Shown: positions 54,271 through 63,469 of the stretch, piece by piece | How the letters are laid out: the number at the start of each line of letters is the position of its first letter | Numbering within the stretch: the stretch's first letter is position 1 | Assembly (NCBI RefSeq): GCF_030403745.1 | Contig: NZ_JAQMWP010000001.1 | Coordinates: 992,001 to 1,056,000 of the forward strand | Source of the DNA: Streptomyces sp. S.PB5 | Lineage (GTDB): Bacteria > Actinomycetota > Actinomycetes > Streptomycetales > Streptomycetaceae | DNA length: 64,000 nucleotides | Reading direction: 5' to 3' | Notes under the pieces: model-generated | Database searches by the model: none | What the model was told of the DNA's origin: nothing | The model's input: the letters and a program-made list of their open reading frames with translations, nothing else | Translations under genes and position numbers: made by a program

Positions 54271-54627
54271 GTGGCTACCGACGCACCGCCCCCCTCGAAA
54301 GAGCAACACAAACTCCCCAGCACCGAGGAGTTCGCCGCGGTGCAGGAGAGCGCGGAGTTCGGTGAACTGCGCCGCTCCTACCGCTCCTTCGCCTTCCCGC
54401 TGACCGTCGGCTTCATCGCCTGGTACCTGCTGTACGTCCTGCTGTCGAACTTCGCGGGCGACTTCATGGGCACCAAGCTCTTCGGCAACATCAACGTCGC
54501 CTTCATCCTGGGCATCGCCCAGTTCGTCACCACCTTCCTCATCGCCTGGTGGTACTCGCGGCACGCCGCCGCGAAGCTCGACCCCAAGGCCGAGGCGATC
54601 AAGTCCCGTATGGAGGGCGACGCATGA
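54271..54627 (+). CDS. DUF485 family membrane protein, partner of the acetate symporter
   Basis: A 118-residue protein with an acidic N-terminal arm, then two helices: SFAFPLTVGFIAWYLLYVLLS and NVAFILGIAQFVTTFLIAWW. DUF485 genes stand directly before actP-type symporter genes in many bacteria, as here, where the stop overlaps the symporter ATG. The GTG at 54271 has AGGAG six bases before it and begins the common ATDAPPPSKE; a longer frame from 54187 is possible. Confidence 0.85.
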   Translation: MATDAPPPSKEQHKLPSTEEFAAVQESAEFGELRRSYRSFAFPLTVGFIAWYLLYVLLSNFAGDFMGTKLFGNINVAFILGIAQFVTTFLIAWWYSRHAAAKLDPKAEAIKSRMEGDA

Positions 54628-56249
54628 GCTTCGCGCAGCAGAGCGTCCTGGCGGCCGGCGAGGCCAGCGAGCACCGGCCGCTCATCATCAGTCTCTTCGC
54701 GGTGTTCGTCGTCGCGACCCTCGTCATCACGGTCTGGGCGGGCCGCCAGACCAAGGACGCCGCCGACTTCTACGCAGGCGGACGCCAGTTCAGCGCCTTC
54801 CAGAACGGCCTCGCGGTCTCCGGCGACTACATGTCGGCCGCGTCGTTCCTCGGCATCGCCGGCGCCATCGCCCTCTTCGGCTACGACGGCTTCCTGTACT
54901 CCATCGGCTTCCTGGTCGCCTGGCTGGTGGCCCTGCTGCTGGTCGCCGAGCCGCTCCGGAACTCCGGCCGCTACACCATGGGTGACGTACTGGCGTACCG
55001 CATGCGCCAGCGCCCGGTCCGCACCGCGGCCGGCACCTCCACGATCGTCGTCTCGATCTTCTACCTGCTGGCCCAGATGGCCGGCGCGGGCGTCCTCGTC
55101 TCGCTGCTGCTCGGCATCACCTCCGACGCGGGCAAGGTCGCGATCGTCGCCCTCGTCGGCATCCTGATGATCGTGTACGTCTCCATCGGAGGCATGAAGG
55201 GCACCACCTGGGTCCAGATGGTCAAGGCCGTCCTGCTCATCGGCGGCACGATCCTCATCACGTTCCTGGTGCTGCTGAAGTTCAACTTCAACATCTCGGA
55301 TCTGCTGGGCACCGCCGCGGACAACAGCGGCAAGGGCGCCGCCTTCCTGGAGCCCGGCCTCCAGTACGGCGCCACCGGCACCTCCAAGCTGGACTTCATC
55401 TCCCTCGGCATCGCCCTGGTCCTCGGCACGGCGGGCCTGCCGCACATCCTGATCCGCTTCTACACGGTGCCCAACGCCAAGGCCGCCCGTAAGTCCGTGA
55501 ACTGGGCCATCGGCATCATCGGCGGCTTCTACCTGATGACGATCGCGCTCGGCTTCGGCGCCGCGGCCCTCATCTCGCAGGACGAGATCATCGCCTCCAA
55601 CCCGTCCGGCAACACGGCGGCCCCGCTGCTCGCCCTGCACCTGGGCGGCGTCGACTCGGCCTGGGGCGCGATCCTGCTGGCCACGATCTCCGCGGTGGCC
55701 TTCGCGACGATCCTCGCGGTGGTGGCCGGTCTCACCCTGGCCTCCTCGTCCTCGTTCGCGCACGACATCTACGCCAACGTCATCCGCAAGGGCCAGGCGT
55801 CCGGCAAGGAAGAGGTCCGCGCGGCCCGCTGGGCGACCGTCTTCATCGGCATCGTCTCCATCGGCCTGGGCGCCCTCGCCCGCGACCTCAACGTGGCCGG
55901 CCTGGTCGCGCTGGCCTTCGCGGTCGCCGCGTCCGCGAACCTGCCGACGATCCTCTACAGCCTCTTCTGGAAGAGGTTCACCACGCAGGGCGCCCTCTGG
56001 TCGATCTACGGCGGTCTGGTCGTCGCCGTCGGCCTGGTGCTGTTCTCGCCCGTCGTCTCCGGCGACCCCAAGGCGATGTTCCCGGACGTCGACTTCGCCT
56101 ACTTCCCGCTGAAGAACCCGGGCATCATCTCCATCCCGTTCGGCTTCCTGATGGGCTTCCTGGGCACCGTCCTGTCCAAGGAGGAGCCCGACGCCGGCAA
56201 GTACGCGGAGCTGGAGGTCCGCTCCCTCACCGGCACCGGCGCGCACTAG
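54624..56249 (+). CDS. Cation/acetate symporter, SSS family (ActP-like)
   Basis: A 541-residue sodium:solute symporter with about 13 membrane helices. Motifs include KDAADFYAGGRQFSAFQNGL, AVSGDYMSAASFLGIAGAI, SIGGMKGTTWVQMVKA, GLPHILIRFYTVPNAKAAR and ATILAVVAGLTLASSSSFAHD, all typical of ActP acetate permeases. It should import acetate or another small monocarboxylate. Coupled to the DUF485 gene by an ATGA overlap. Confidence 0.92.
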   Translation: MSFAQQSVLAAGEASEHRPLIISLFAVFVVATLVITVWAGRQTKDAADFYAGGRQFSAFQNGLAVSGDYMSAASFLGIAGAIALFGYDGFLYSIGFLVAWLVALLLVAEPLRNSGRYTMGDVLAYRMRQRPVRTAAGTSTIVVSIFYLLAQMAGAGVLVSLLLGITSDAGKVAIVALVGILMIVYVSIGGMKGTTWVQMVKAVLLIGGTILITFLVLLKFNFNISDLLGTAADNSGKGAAFLEPGLQYGATGTSKLDFISLGIALVLGTAGLPHILIRFYTVPNAKAARKSVNWAIGIIGGFYLMTIALGFGAAALISQDEIIASNPSGNTAAPLLALHLGGVDSAWGAILLATISAVAFATILAVVAGLTLASSSSFAHDIYANVIRKGQASGKEEVRAARWATVFIGIVSIGLGALARDLNVAGLVALAFAVAASANLPTILYSLFWKRFTTQGALWSIYGGLVVAVGLVLFSPVVSGDPKAMFPDVDFAYFPLKNPGIISIPFGFLMGFLGTVLSKEEPDAGKYAELEVRSLTGTGAH

Positions 56250-56263
56250 GCGCTCCGCTGACT

Positions 56264-56393
56264 GTGTCGATGTGCGGCTCCGCCGCGGGGCGGCGATGTG
56301 TCGTCGTTCGACTGCGGCGCCGTCGTGGCTGGTCGCGCACCGCAGCGGAGCTGCCGACGTATACAGCCCCGCGCCCCTTCAGGGCGCTGCCGA
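56264..56393. repeat. Streptomyces intergenic dispersed repeat
   Basis: The string CGTCGTGGCTGGTCGCGC ... CGCAGCGGAGCTGC ... ACAGCCCCGCGCCCCT ... AGGGCGCTGC is one I know from many intergenic spaces of Streptomyces genomes. Limits are approximate. Confidence 0.65.
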
Positions 56394-56435
56394 ACCGTAG
56401 CCGACATCCCCGGCCCGCTTAGCGCGATCCGCCCA

Positions 56436-56469
56436 GCGGCCGCGTCGTAGGTCTCTACGACGCGGCCGC
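56436..56469 (+). terminator. Terminator hairpin between the symporter gene and moaA
   Basis: A perfect 15-base stem, GCGGCCGCGTCGTAG with its complement, and loop GTCT. It is followed by TTCGTACG, a weak tail. Confidence 0.72.
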
Positions 56470-56571
56470 TTCGTACGTCGTGTGATCGGGCTCTGTCGAT
56501 GTCAGTGCGGTCGCGTAGGCTCGCAAGTGACGGAAATCGAGGAATGCTCCGCGACGCGGGAGGGGGCCCAC

Positions 56572-57561
56572 GTGCTCATCGACACCTACGGCCGAGTGGC
56601 CACCGACCTGAGGGTCTCGCTCACGGACCGGTGCAACCTCCGCTGTACGTACTGCATGCCCGAAGAGGGCCTGCAGTGGCTGGCCAAGCCCGACCTGCTG
56701 ACCGACGACGAGATCGTCCGCCTGATCGACATCGCGGTCACCTCCCTCGGCATCGAGGAGGTCCGCTTCACCGGCGGTGAGCCGCTGCTGCGCCCCGGCC
56801 TGGTCGGCATCGTCGAGCGCGTCGCAGCCCTGGAACCGCGCCCCCAGATGTCCCTGACGACCAACGGCATCGGTCTCAAGCGGACCGCGAGCGCCCTGAA
56901 GGCGGCCGGCCTGGACCGGGTCAACGTCTCCCTCGACACCCTCCGCCCCGACGTCTTCAAGGCCCTCACCCGCCGCGACCGCCACAAGGACGTCATCGAG
57001 GGCCTGCACGCCGCCCGCGAAGCCGGCCTCACCCCGGTGAAGGTCAACTCGGTGCTGATGCCGGGCCTGAACGAGGACGAGGCCCCGGACCTGCTGGCCT
57101 GGGCGGTCGAGCACGACTACGAGCTGCGCTTCATCGAGCAGATGCCCCTGGACGCCCAGCACGGCTGGAAGCGCGACGGCATGATCACCGCGGGGGACAT
57201 CCTCACCTCGCTGCGCACCCGCTTCGAGCTGACGGAAGAAGGCTCGGAGAAGCGCGGCTCGGCCCCGGCGGAACGCTGGATCGTCGACGGCGGCCCCCAT
57301 GTGGTGGGCGTCATCGCCTCGGTCACCCGCCCGTTCTGCTCGGCCTGCGACCGCACCCGCCTCACCGCCGACGGTCAGGTGCGTACGTGCCTGTTCGCGA
57401 CGGAGGAGACGGACCTGAGGGCGGCGTTGCGTTCGGGAGCGCCGGACGAGGAGATAGCGCGTATCTGGAAGGTCGCGATGTGGGGCAAGAAGGCGGGCGC
57501 GGGGTTGGACGACCCGACGTTCGTACAGCCGGACAGGCCGATGTCGGCGATCGGCGGTTAG
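56572..57561 (+). CDS. moaA: GTP 3',8-cyclase MoaA (molybdenum cofactor synthesis)
   Basis: A 329-residue radical SAM enzyme that starts molybdopterin synthesis by rearranging GTP. Cys21, Cys25 and Cys28 (RCNLRCTYCMPE) bind the SAM cluster, and VRFTGGEPLLRPGLV follows. The second cluster is bound by C-terminal cysteines (FCSACDRTRLTADGQVRTC). The protein ends in Gly-Gly, which the family needs for activity. GTG at 56572 follows AGGGGG; the frame upstream has no family similarity. No other moa gene is near. Confidence 0.95.
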   Translation: MLIDTYGRVATDLRVSLTDRCNLRCTYCMPEEGLQWLAKPDLLTDDEIVRLIDIAVTSLGIEEVRFTGGEPLLRPGLVGIVERVAALEPRPQMSLTTNGIGLKRTASALKAAGLDRVNVSLDTLRPDVFKALTRRDRHKDVIEGLHAAREAGLTPVKVNSVLMPGLNEDEAPDLLAWAVEHDYELRFIEQMPLDAQHGWKRDGMITAGDILTSLRTRFELTEEGSEKRGSAPAERWIVDGGPHVVGVIASVTRPFCSACDRTRLTADGQVRTCLFATEETDLRAALRSGAPDEEIARIWKVAMWGKKAGAGLDDPTFVQPDRPMSAIGG

Positions 57562-57776
57562 GCGCCTTCCGGCGCTTCCCACTCCTTCAGAAGGACCACG
57601 TCCTTCAAGAACCCCCGCACCCCGAGGAACTGGGACAGATGCTCCCGGTGCTCCTCACACGCCAGCCACGTCTTCCGCCGCTCCGGCGTGTGGATCTTCG
57701 GGTTGTTCCACGCAAGCACCCACACCGCGTCGACACGGCAGCCCTTGGCAGAGCAGATCGGGGTCTCGTCGCTCAC
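57558..57776 (-). CDS. Small Cys/His protein, unknown function
   Basis: A 72-residue protein: ETPICSAKGCRVDAVWVLAWNN at the start, then WLACEEHREHLSQFL and a C-terminal LLKEWEAPEG. The C-x4-C and C-x2-H pairs could hold one zinc. I do not recognise a family with a known role, though it looks conserved in Streptomyces. It converges with moaA so closely that their stops overlap by four bases. Confidence 0.72.
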   Translation of the reverse strand: MSDETPICSAKGCRVDAVWVLAWNNPKIHTPERRKTWLACEEHREHLSQFLGVRGFLKDVVLLKEWEAPEGA

Positions 57777-57990
57777 TGATCCGTCTCACATCGCGCGGTG
57801 AACAAGGCGACGCCGAGCAGCCACGGGGGGAGCTGCCCGGCGTCGGTCTGTCGCTCCGACGGGGGATGCGGAGCGCGTAGGAAGTATGTCACGGGTAACC
57901 CGCCCCCCGGCACTGGAACAACATGATTGATCTGAGCTTTTCTTGAGCTTGGCGCGGAGGTGGCTTCCGGATCCGACCCCTCCGCCGAGG

Positions 57991-58389
57991 TCACGTCCGC
58001 TCGCGCGGCTCGCCCCGTACACCCGCCGCGGGACCCCCCGCACCGCCTTCCGGGAACGATTCCGCGGACGGCTCCTGAGCGGTCGGTGGCGCGATCATCG
58101 GGGGAGTCGGCGCGGTCACGAACGTCGACGGCAGCGAGGGCACGTTCTCGCGCCCCGCGTTGGCGATCACCACCGCGATGTAGGGGAGGATCATCCCCAG
58201 TACCAACGCGACGATCGCGACGTGCCGTTCGACGTTCCAGAGGGTGGCCGCGAGGATCACCGAGACCGTACGCACGGACATCGAGATGATGTACCGCCGC
58301 TGCCGGCCGCGTACATCGTCCTGCAGGCTCTGACGGGCTCCGGTGATCCGGAAAACCTCGGCTTTGCCTGCCGCGTGCTGCTTCCGCAT
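57991..58389 (-). CDS. DUF3099 family membrane protein
   Basis: A 132-residue protein: AEVFRITGARQSLQDDVRGR at the start, RRYIISMSVRTVSVILAATL as first helix, ERHVAIVALVLGMILPYIAV as second, then VIANAGRENVP and a Pro-rich tail. This is the DUF3099 layout, an actinobacterial membrane family with no known role. The frame is open upstream to 58470, but the ATG at 58389 fits the family start. Confidence 0.8.
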   Translation of the reverse strand: MRKQHAAGKAEVFRITGARQSLQDDVRGRQRRYIISMSVRTVSVILAATLWNVERHVAIVALVLGMILPYIAVVIANAGRENVPSLPSTFVTAPTPPMIAPPTAQEPSAESFPEGGAGGPAAGVRGEPRERT

Positions 58390-58633
58390 CACATTCCACC
58401 ATCCGCCCGCATCGGACTCTCCCCGGCCCGTACCCGCTCCGCCCCCGGCAGAAGTACCGGACCCGGACACGTCCTACGTTACGCCGCGCCTGCGCCGCCT
58501 ACGAGACCGGGGCACCTCCCGGCTGGGCGAGCGACCTGCGCCGTAGCGCGTACGGCGTACTCGACATGCGCCGTACCGCGCATGGGCCGACACTGGGCGT
58601 AATGCTCACGTCGAGCCGTACTAGGAGGCAGCC

Positions 58634-58912
58634 ATGGGCTGGTTGTGGGCGATCATCGTCGGATTCGTGCTGGGCCTGATCGCGAAGGCGATCATCCCGG
58701 GCAAGCAGCACAGTCCGCTCTGGCTGACGACCATCTTCGGCATGCTCGGCGCCATCGCCGGCAACGCGATCGCGCGCTGGGCGGGCGTCGACGCGACCTC
58801 CGGCATCGACTGGAGCCGCCACGCCTTCCAGCTGATCGCCGCGGTCATCATCGTCGGCGTGGGCGACATGCTGTACATGGCGACGCTGGGCAAGAGGAAA
58901 CAACAGGCCTGA
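58634..58912 (+). CDS. GlsB/YeaQ/YmgE family stress-response membrane protein
   Basis: A 92-residue protein with helices at about 3-21 (WLWAIIVGFVLGLIAKAII), 29-50 and 65-85. The PGKQHSPLWLTTIFGMLGAI loop matches the transglycosylase-associated (GlsB) family, small membrane proteins often found with general stress genes. Their function is not known. TAGGAGG precedes the ATG. Confidence 0.87.
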   Translation: MGWLWAIIVGFVLGLIAKAIIPGKQHSPLWLTTIFGMLGAIAGNAIARWAGVDATSGIDWSRHAFQLIAAVIIVGVGDMLYMATLGKRKQQA

Positions 58913-58925
58913 GAGCGCCTGCGAC

Positions 58926-58964
58926 GAGAGGGGCGGCCTCCCCGTACGGGAGACCGCCCCTCTC
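58926..58964. terminator. Two-way terminator between the GlsB-type gene and tyrS
   Basis: GAGAGGGGCGG with its complement CCGCCCCTCTC around an inner stem (TCCC-CGTAC-GGGA). It lies between two convergent genes and can serve both. Confidence 0.75.
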
Positions 58965-58988
58965 GCTGTGCTCTCGCTGCGCGTGGGC

Positions 58989-60257
58989 TCAGGCGTCGGT
59001 GACCTCGACCGCCGCCAGGTTCTTCTTGCCCCGGCGCAGCACCAGCCACCGGCCGTGGAGCAGATCGTCCTTGGCCGGGACGAAGTCCTCCGCCGCGACC
59101 TTGACGTTGTTCACGTAGGCCCCGCCCTCCTTCACGGTCCGGCGGGCCGCGGACTTGCTGGCGACCAGACCGACCTCGGCGAAGAGGTCGACCACGGGAC
59201 CGAGCTCGGCGACCTGGATGTGCGGCACCTCGGACAGCGCCGCCGCCAGCGTCCTGTCGTCGAGCTCCGCCAGCTCACCCTGACCGAAGAGAGCGCGGGA
59301 CGCGGCGACCACCGCGGCCGTCTGGTCGGCGCCGTGCACCAGCGTCGTCAGCTCCTCCGCCAGCGCGCGCTGCGCGGCCCGGGCCTGCGGCCGCTCCTCG
59401 GTCTGCTTCTCCAGCTCCTCGATCTCCTCGCGGGACCTGAAGCTGAAGATCCGCAGGAACTTGGAGACGTCCCGGTCGTCCGCGTTCAGCCAGAACTGGT
59501 AGAAGGCGTACGGCGTGGTCATCTCGGGGTCCAGCCAGACCGTGCCGGACTCCGTCTTGCCGAACTTGGTGCCGTCGGCCTTGGTGATCAGCGGCGTGCC
59601 CAGGGCGTGCACCACGGCCTCCGGCTCGACCCGGTGGATCAGGTCGGTGCCCGAGGTGAGGTTGCCCCACTGGTCGCTGCCGCCGGTCTGCAAGGTGCAG
59701 CCGTACCTGCGGTACAGCTCCAGGAAGTCCATGCCCTGCAGGATCTGGTAGCTGAACTCGGTGTAGCTGATGCCCGCGTCGGAGTTGAGCCGCCGGGAGA
59801 CGGCCTCCTTCGCGATCATCTTGTTGACCCGGAAGTGCTTGCCGACGTCCCGCAGGAACTCGATGGCCGACAGGCCCGAGGTCCAGTCCAGGTTGTTGAC
59901 CATGACCGCGGCGTTCGGCCCCTCGAAGTCCAGCAGCGGGGCGATCTGCGCGCGCAGCCGCTCGACCCACTGGGCGACGGTGTCGGGGGCGTTGAGCGTG
60001 CGCTCGGAGTTCGGCTTCGGGTCACCGATCAGACCGGTGGCACCGCCGACCAGACCCAGCGGGCGGTTGCCGGCGTCCTGGATCCGCCGCATCGTCAGGA
60101 TCTGCACGAGGTTGCCGAGGTGCAGGCTGGGCGCGGTCGGGTCGAAGCCGCAATAGAACGTGACGGGGCCGTCCGCGAACGCCTTGCGCAATGCGTCCTC
60201 GTCAGTGGAGAGGGCGATCAGCCCACGCCACTTCAGCTCGTCGACGATGTCCGTCAC
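58989..60257 (-). CDS. tyrS: Tyrosyl-tRNA synthetase
   Basis: A 422-residue class I aminoacyl-tRNA synthetase. The HIGH box is [12 protein letters not shown] near residue 50, the KMSKS-like loop is [13 protein letters not shown] near 230, and the tRNA-binding S4 domain is at the C-terminus ([20 protein letters not shown]). [14 protein letters not shown] contacts the substrate. Length is normal. I see no T-box structure before it. Confidence 0.97.
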   Translation of the reverse strand: MTDIVDELKWRGLIALSTDEDALRKAFADGPVTFYCGFDPTAPSLHLGNLVQILTMRRIQDAGNRPLGLVGGATGLIGDPKPNSERTLNAPDTVAQWVERLRAQIAPLLDFEGPNAAVMVNNLDWTSGLSAIEFLRDVGKHFRVNKMIAKEAVSRRLNSDAGISYTEFSYQILQGMDFLELYRRYGCTLQTGGSDQWGNLTSGTDLIHRVEPEAVVHALGTPLITKADGTKFGKTESGTVWLDPEMTTPYAFYQFWLNADDRDVSKFLRIFSFRSREEIEELEKQTEERPQARAAQRALAEELTTLVHGADQTAAVVAASRALFGQGELAELDDRTLAAALSEVPHIQVAELGPVVDLFAEVGLVASKSAARRTVKEGGAYVNNVKVAAEDFVPAKDDLLHGRWLVLRRGKKNLAAVEVTDA

Positions 60258-60313
60258 GGTTCTCGCGTCTCCTTGATGATCTTCGGGCAGCCGAGTGACT
60301 ACCGGCTACGAGG

Positions 60314-61708
60314 TTATACGCCCCGACTGACAGAGCTCATATTGAAGTCCGGCACCCGCAGGGCCGGCATCGCAGCCCTAGTGAACCAGTCGCTCCATTC
60401 CCTCGGCAGCGTCTTTTCCGTGCGCCCGGCCTCGGTGGCCCGGCCCAGCAGGTCCACCGGCGACTCGTTGAACCGGAAGTTGTTGACCTCGCCGGTGACC
60501 TCGCCGTTCTCCACGAGGTAGACGCCGTCGCGGGTCAGGCCGGTCAGCAGCAGGGTGGCCGGGTCGACCTCGCGGATGTACCAGAGGCAGGTCAGCAGCA
60601 GCCCGCGCTCGGTGTTCGCGACCATCTCCTCCAGGGAGCGGTCCTCGCCGCCGTCGAGGATCAGGTTGTCGATCCCGGGCGCCACCGGCAGCCCGGTCAG
60701 CCCGGCGCTGTGCCGGCTGGTGAGCAGGTTGCTCAGCTCGCCCTCGCGCATCCACTCGGTGGCGGTCAGCGGCAGCCCGTTGTCGAACACCGAGGAGTCG
60801 CCGCCGGAGGAGTGCGTGAGCACGAACGGCGCGGACTCCAGGCCCGGCTCGTTCGGGTCGCTGCGCAGCGTCAGCGGCAGCTCGGTCAGCCGGTCGCCGA
60901 GCCGGGTGCCGCTACCCGGCTTGGAGAACACCGTCCGGCCCTCGACCGCGTCCCGGCCCGACGCCGACCACATCTGGTAGATCAGCAGGTCCGCGACGGC
61001 GGTCGGCGGCAGCAGCGTCTCGTACCGCCCGGCGGGCAGATCGTGCTTCCGCTCGGCCCAGCCGAGACGTACGGCGAGCTCGGCGTCCAGCGCCGCCGGG
61101 TCGACGTCCTTGAAGTCCCGCGTCGAGCGGCCGGCCCACGCCGAGCGCGTACGGTCCGGGGACTTGGCGTTGAGCTCCAGCGTTCCGTTGGGCTGGTCGT
61201 GCCGCAGCCGCAGCCCCGTCGACGTGCCGAGGTAGCTGGAGACCAGCTCGTGGTTGGCGAAGCCGTACAGTTCACGGCCGCCCGCACGCGCGCGTGCGAA
61301 GGACTCGCCGAGCGCCGGGGCGAAGTCGGCGAACACCGCGGAGGAGGTCTCGGCGGGCGCGTCGGTGAAGTCGGGGGACGCCGGTACGTCCCGGACGAGC
61401 GGCTGCGCGTCCTCGGCGGGCGCGGCCCCGCGGGCGGCGGCCTCCGCGGCCCGGACCAGCGACTCCAGCTCGTCCATGGTCACCGCGGCCCGCGTGACGA
61501 CACCGGAGGCGGTGCCTTCCTTGCCGTCGACCGTCGCGATCACGGTGAGGGTACGCGTGCGCGTGACGCCGTTGGTGGTGAGCGCGTTGCCGGCCCAGCG
61601 CAGGTTCGCCGTGGACTGCTCGTCGGCGATCACGACACAGCCGTCGGCCTGCGACAGCTCCAGGGCACGCTCGACGATCTCGTGCGGCTTGTTGGTGCGG
61701 GCGCTCAT
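60314..61708 (-). CDS. TldE/PmbA family metallopeptidase subunit
   Basis: A 464-residue TldE-type protein. Seen are IADEQSTANLRWAGNALTTN at the N-terminus, LLPPTAVADLLIYQMWSASG in the middle, and GLLLTCLWYIREVDPATLLLTGLTRDGVYLVENGE at the end, the last being shared with TldD. The subunit lacks the zinc motif and works with TldD as a heterodimer that degrades unfolded peptides or matures peptide antibiotics. Its ATG overlaps the TldD stop (ATGA). Confidence 0.9.
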   Translation of the reverse strand: MSARTNKPHEIVERALELSQADGCVVIADEQSTANLRWAGNALTTNGVTRTRTLTVIATVDGKEGTASGVVTRAAVTMDELESLVRAAEAAARGAAPAEDAQPLVRDVPASPDFTDAPAETSSAVFADFAPALGESFARARAGGRELYGFANHELVSSYLGTSTGLRLRHDQPNGTLELNAKSPDRTRSAWAGRSTRDFKDVDPAALDAELAVRLGWAERKHDLPAGRYETLLPPTAVADLLIYQMWSASGRDAVEGRTVFSKPGSGTRLGDRLTELPLTLRSDPNEPGLESAPFVLTHSSGGDSSVFDNGLPLTATEWMREGELSNLLTSRHSAGLTGLPVAPGIDNLILDGGEDRSLEEMVANTERGLLLTCLWYIREVDPATLLLTGLTRDGVYLVENGEVTGEVNNFRFNESPVDLLGRATEAGRTEKTLPREWSDWFTRAAMPALRVPDFNMSSVSRGV

Positions 61709-63228
61709 CGACCGGCCTCCTGCGTGGTGTTCAGAATGTTGACGCCCTTGAAGAGGGCCGACGGGCAGCCGTGCGACACCGCCGCGACCTGCCCGGGCTG
61801 GGCCTTGCCGCAGTTGAAGGCGCCGCCGAGCACATAGGTCTGCGGACCGCCGACGGCGGCCATGGAACCCCAGAAGTCGGTGGTCGTGGCCTGGTAGGCG
61901 ACGTCCCGCAGCTGGCCGGTGATCCGGCCGTTCTCGATCTTGAAGAAGCGCTGTCCGGTGAACTGGAAGTTGTAGCGCTGCATGTCGATGGACCAGGAGC
62001 GGTCGCCGACGACGTAGATGCCCCGGTCGACCCCGCCGATCAGATCCTCCGTCGACAGCCCGGCCGGGTCCGGCTGGAGCGAGACGTTGGCCATGCGCTG
62101 CACGGGCACATGGCCGGGGGAGTCGGCGAACGCGCACCCGTTGGACCGCTCGAAGCCGGTCAGCTTCGCGATCCGCCGGTCCAGCTGATAGCCGACCAGC
62201 GTGCCGTCCTTCACCAGGTCCCAGGACTGGCCGGCGACGCCCTCGTCGTCGTAGCCGATGGTCGCGAGGCCGTGCTCGGCGGTGCGGTCACCGGTGACGT
62301 TCATCAGCTCGGAGCCGTACCTGAGCTTGCCGAGCTGGTCGAAGGTGGCGAAGGAGGTGCCGGCGTAGGCGGCCTCGTAGCCGAGGGCGCGGTCCAGCTC
62401 GGTGGCGTGGCCGATGGACTCGTGGATGGTCAGCCACAGGTTCGAGGGGTCGACGACGAGGTCGTACAGGCCCGCCTGGACGCTCGGCGCCCGCATCTTC
62501 TCGGCGAGCAGCTCCGGGATCTGCTCCAGTTCCGTGTCCCAGTCCCAGCCGGTCCCGGTGACGTACTCCCAGCCGCGGCCGACCGGCGGGGCGATGGTGC
62601 GCATCGAGTCGAACTCGCCGCTCGACTCGTCGACCGACACCGCGTTCAGCGAGGGGTGCAGCCGAACGCGCTGCTGGGTGGTCACGGTCCCGGCGGTGTC
62701 GGCGTAGAACTTGTTCTCATGGACGGTGAGCAGCGACGCGTCGACGTGGTTGACGCCGTTCGCCGCCAGCAGCCGTGCGCTCCAGTCCGCGAGCAGCCCG
62801 GCCTTCTCCTCGTCGGGCACGGTGAACGGGTCGATCTCGTAGGAGGAGATCCATGTCTTCTCGGAGTGCACCGGCTCGTCGGCGAGCTCGACCCGCTCGT
62901 CGGAACCGGCCGCCTTGATCACCTGGGCGGACAGCTTCGCCATCGCCACCGCCTGCGAGGCGACCCGCGCCGCCGCGTCCATGGTGAGATCCACGCCCGA
63001 CGCGAAACCCCAGGTACCGCCGTGCACGACCCGCACCGCGTACCCGAGGTCGGTGGTGTCCGAGGAACCGGCCGGCTTGGCGTCCCTCAGGCGCCAGGAC
63101 GCGCTGCGCACCCGCTCGAACCGGAAGTCCGCGTGCTCGGCGCCCAGCGCACGCGCGCGTGCCAGCGCGGCGTCGGCGAGGGCGCGTAGCGGAAGCGCTG
63201 TGAAGGCTTCGTCGATGGTATGAGGCAC
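61705..63228 (-). CDS. tldD: TldD family metallopeptidase subunit
   Basis: A 507-residue TldD protein, the catalytic partner of TldE. The zinc motif LTIHESIGHATELDRALG (HESIGH, H-E-x-x-x-H) is intact near residue 268. SGEFDSMRT, FADSPGHVPVQRMANVSLQP and the third-ligand region near GVDRGIYVVGD follow. It acts in the cytoplasm on peptides threaded into its cavity. First gene of the two-gene unit; the minus-strand promoter is in the gap before fabG. Confidence 0.93.
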   Translation of the reverse strand: MPHTIDEAFTALPLRALADAALARARALGAEHADFRFERVRSASWRLRDAKPAGSSDTTDLGYAVRVVHGGTWGFASGVDLTMDAAARVASQAVAMAKLSAQVIKAAGSDERVELADEPVHSEKTWISSYEIDPFTVPDEEKAGLLADWSARLLAANGVNHVDASLLTVHENKFYADTAGTVTTQQRVRLHPSLNAVSVDESSGEFDSMRTIAPPVGRGWEYVTGTGWDWDTELEQIPELLAEKMRAPSVQAGLYDLVVDPSNLWLTIHESIGHATELDRALGYEAAYAGTSFATFDQLGKLRYGSELMNVTGDRTAEHGLATIGYDDEGVAGQSWDLVKDGTLVGYQLDRRIAKLTGFERSNGCAFADSPGHVPVQRMANVSLQPDPAGLSTEDLIGGVDRGIYVVGDRSWSIDMQRYNFQFTGQRFFKIENGRITGQLRDVAYQATTTDFWGSMAAVGGPQTYVLGGAFNCGKAQPGQVAAVSHGCPSALFKGVNILNTTQEAGR

Positions 63229-63469
63229 CGAGGTATCTCCCTGCTGTCGTCACCTTTGGACCCCGATCATGTCGCGAGCGCGGGCGTCGGGACCATACGT
63301 TTCCGGGCGTGGTCGGCCCGCTTCTGTAGGGACCCGACAGACAGCCCCCTGAGCCACTGTCGGTGCCCGAATGTCCGCACGCCGGGGCAGACCGATAGGT
63401 TTCGAAGGAAGCCGCCTGCCCCCCAGGTGCCGGGCGGGTGAGTCAGACCGCTATCGAAAGGGTGATCCG

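Larger units (their letters stand above)
56250..56571. other. Gap between the symporter gene and moaA
   Basis: No protein gene. It holds a Streptomyces dispersed repeat at about 56264-56393, a strong terminator hairpin at 56436-56469 and then the moaA promoter and leader. I see no molybdenum cofactor riboswitch in the last 100 bases. Confidence 0.65.
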
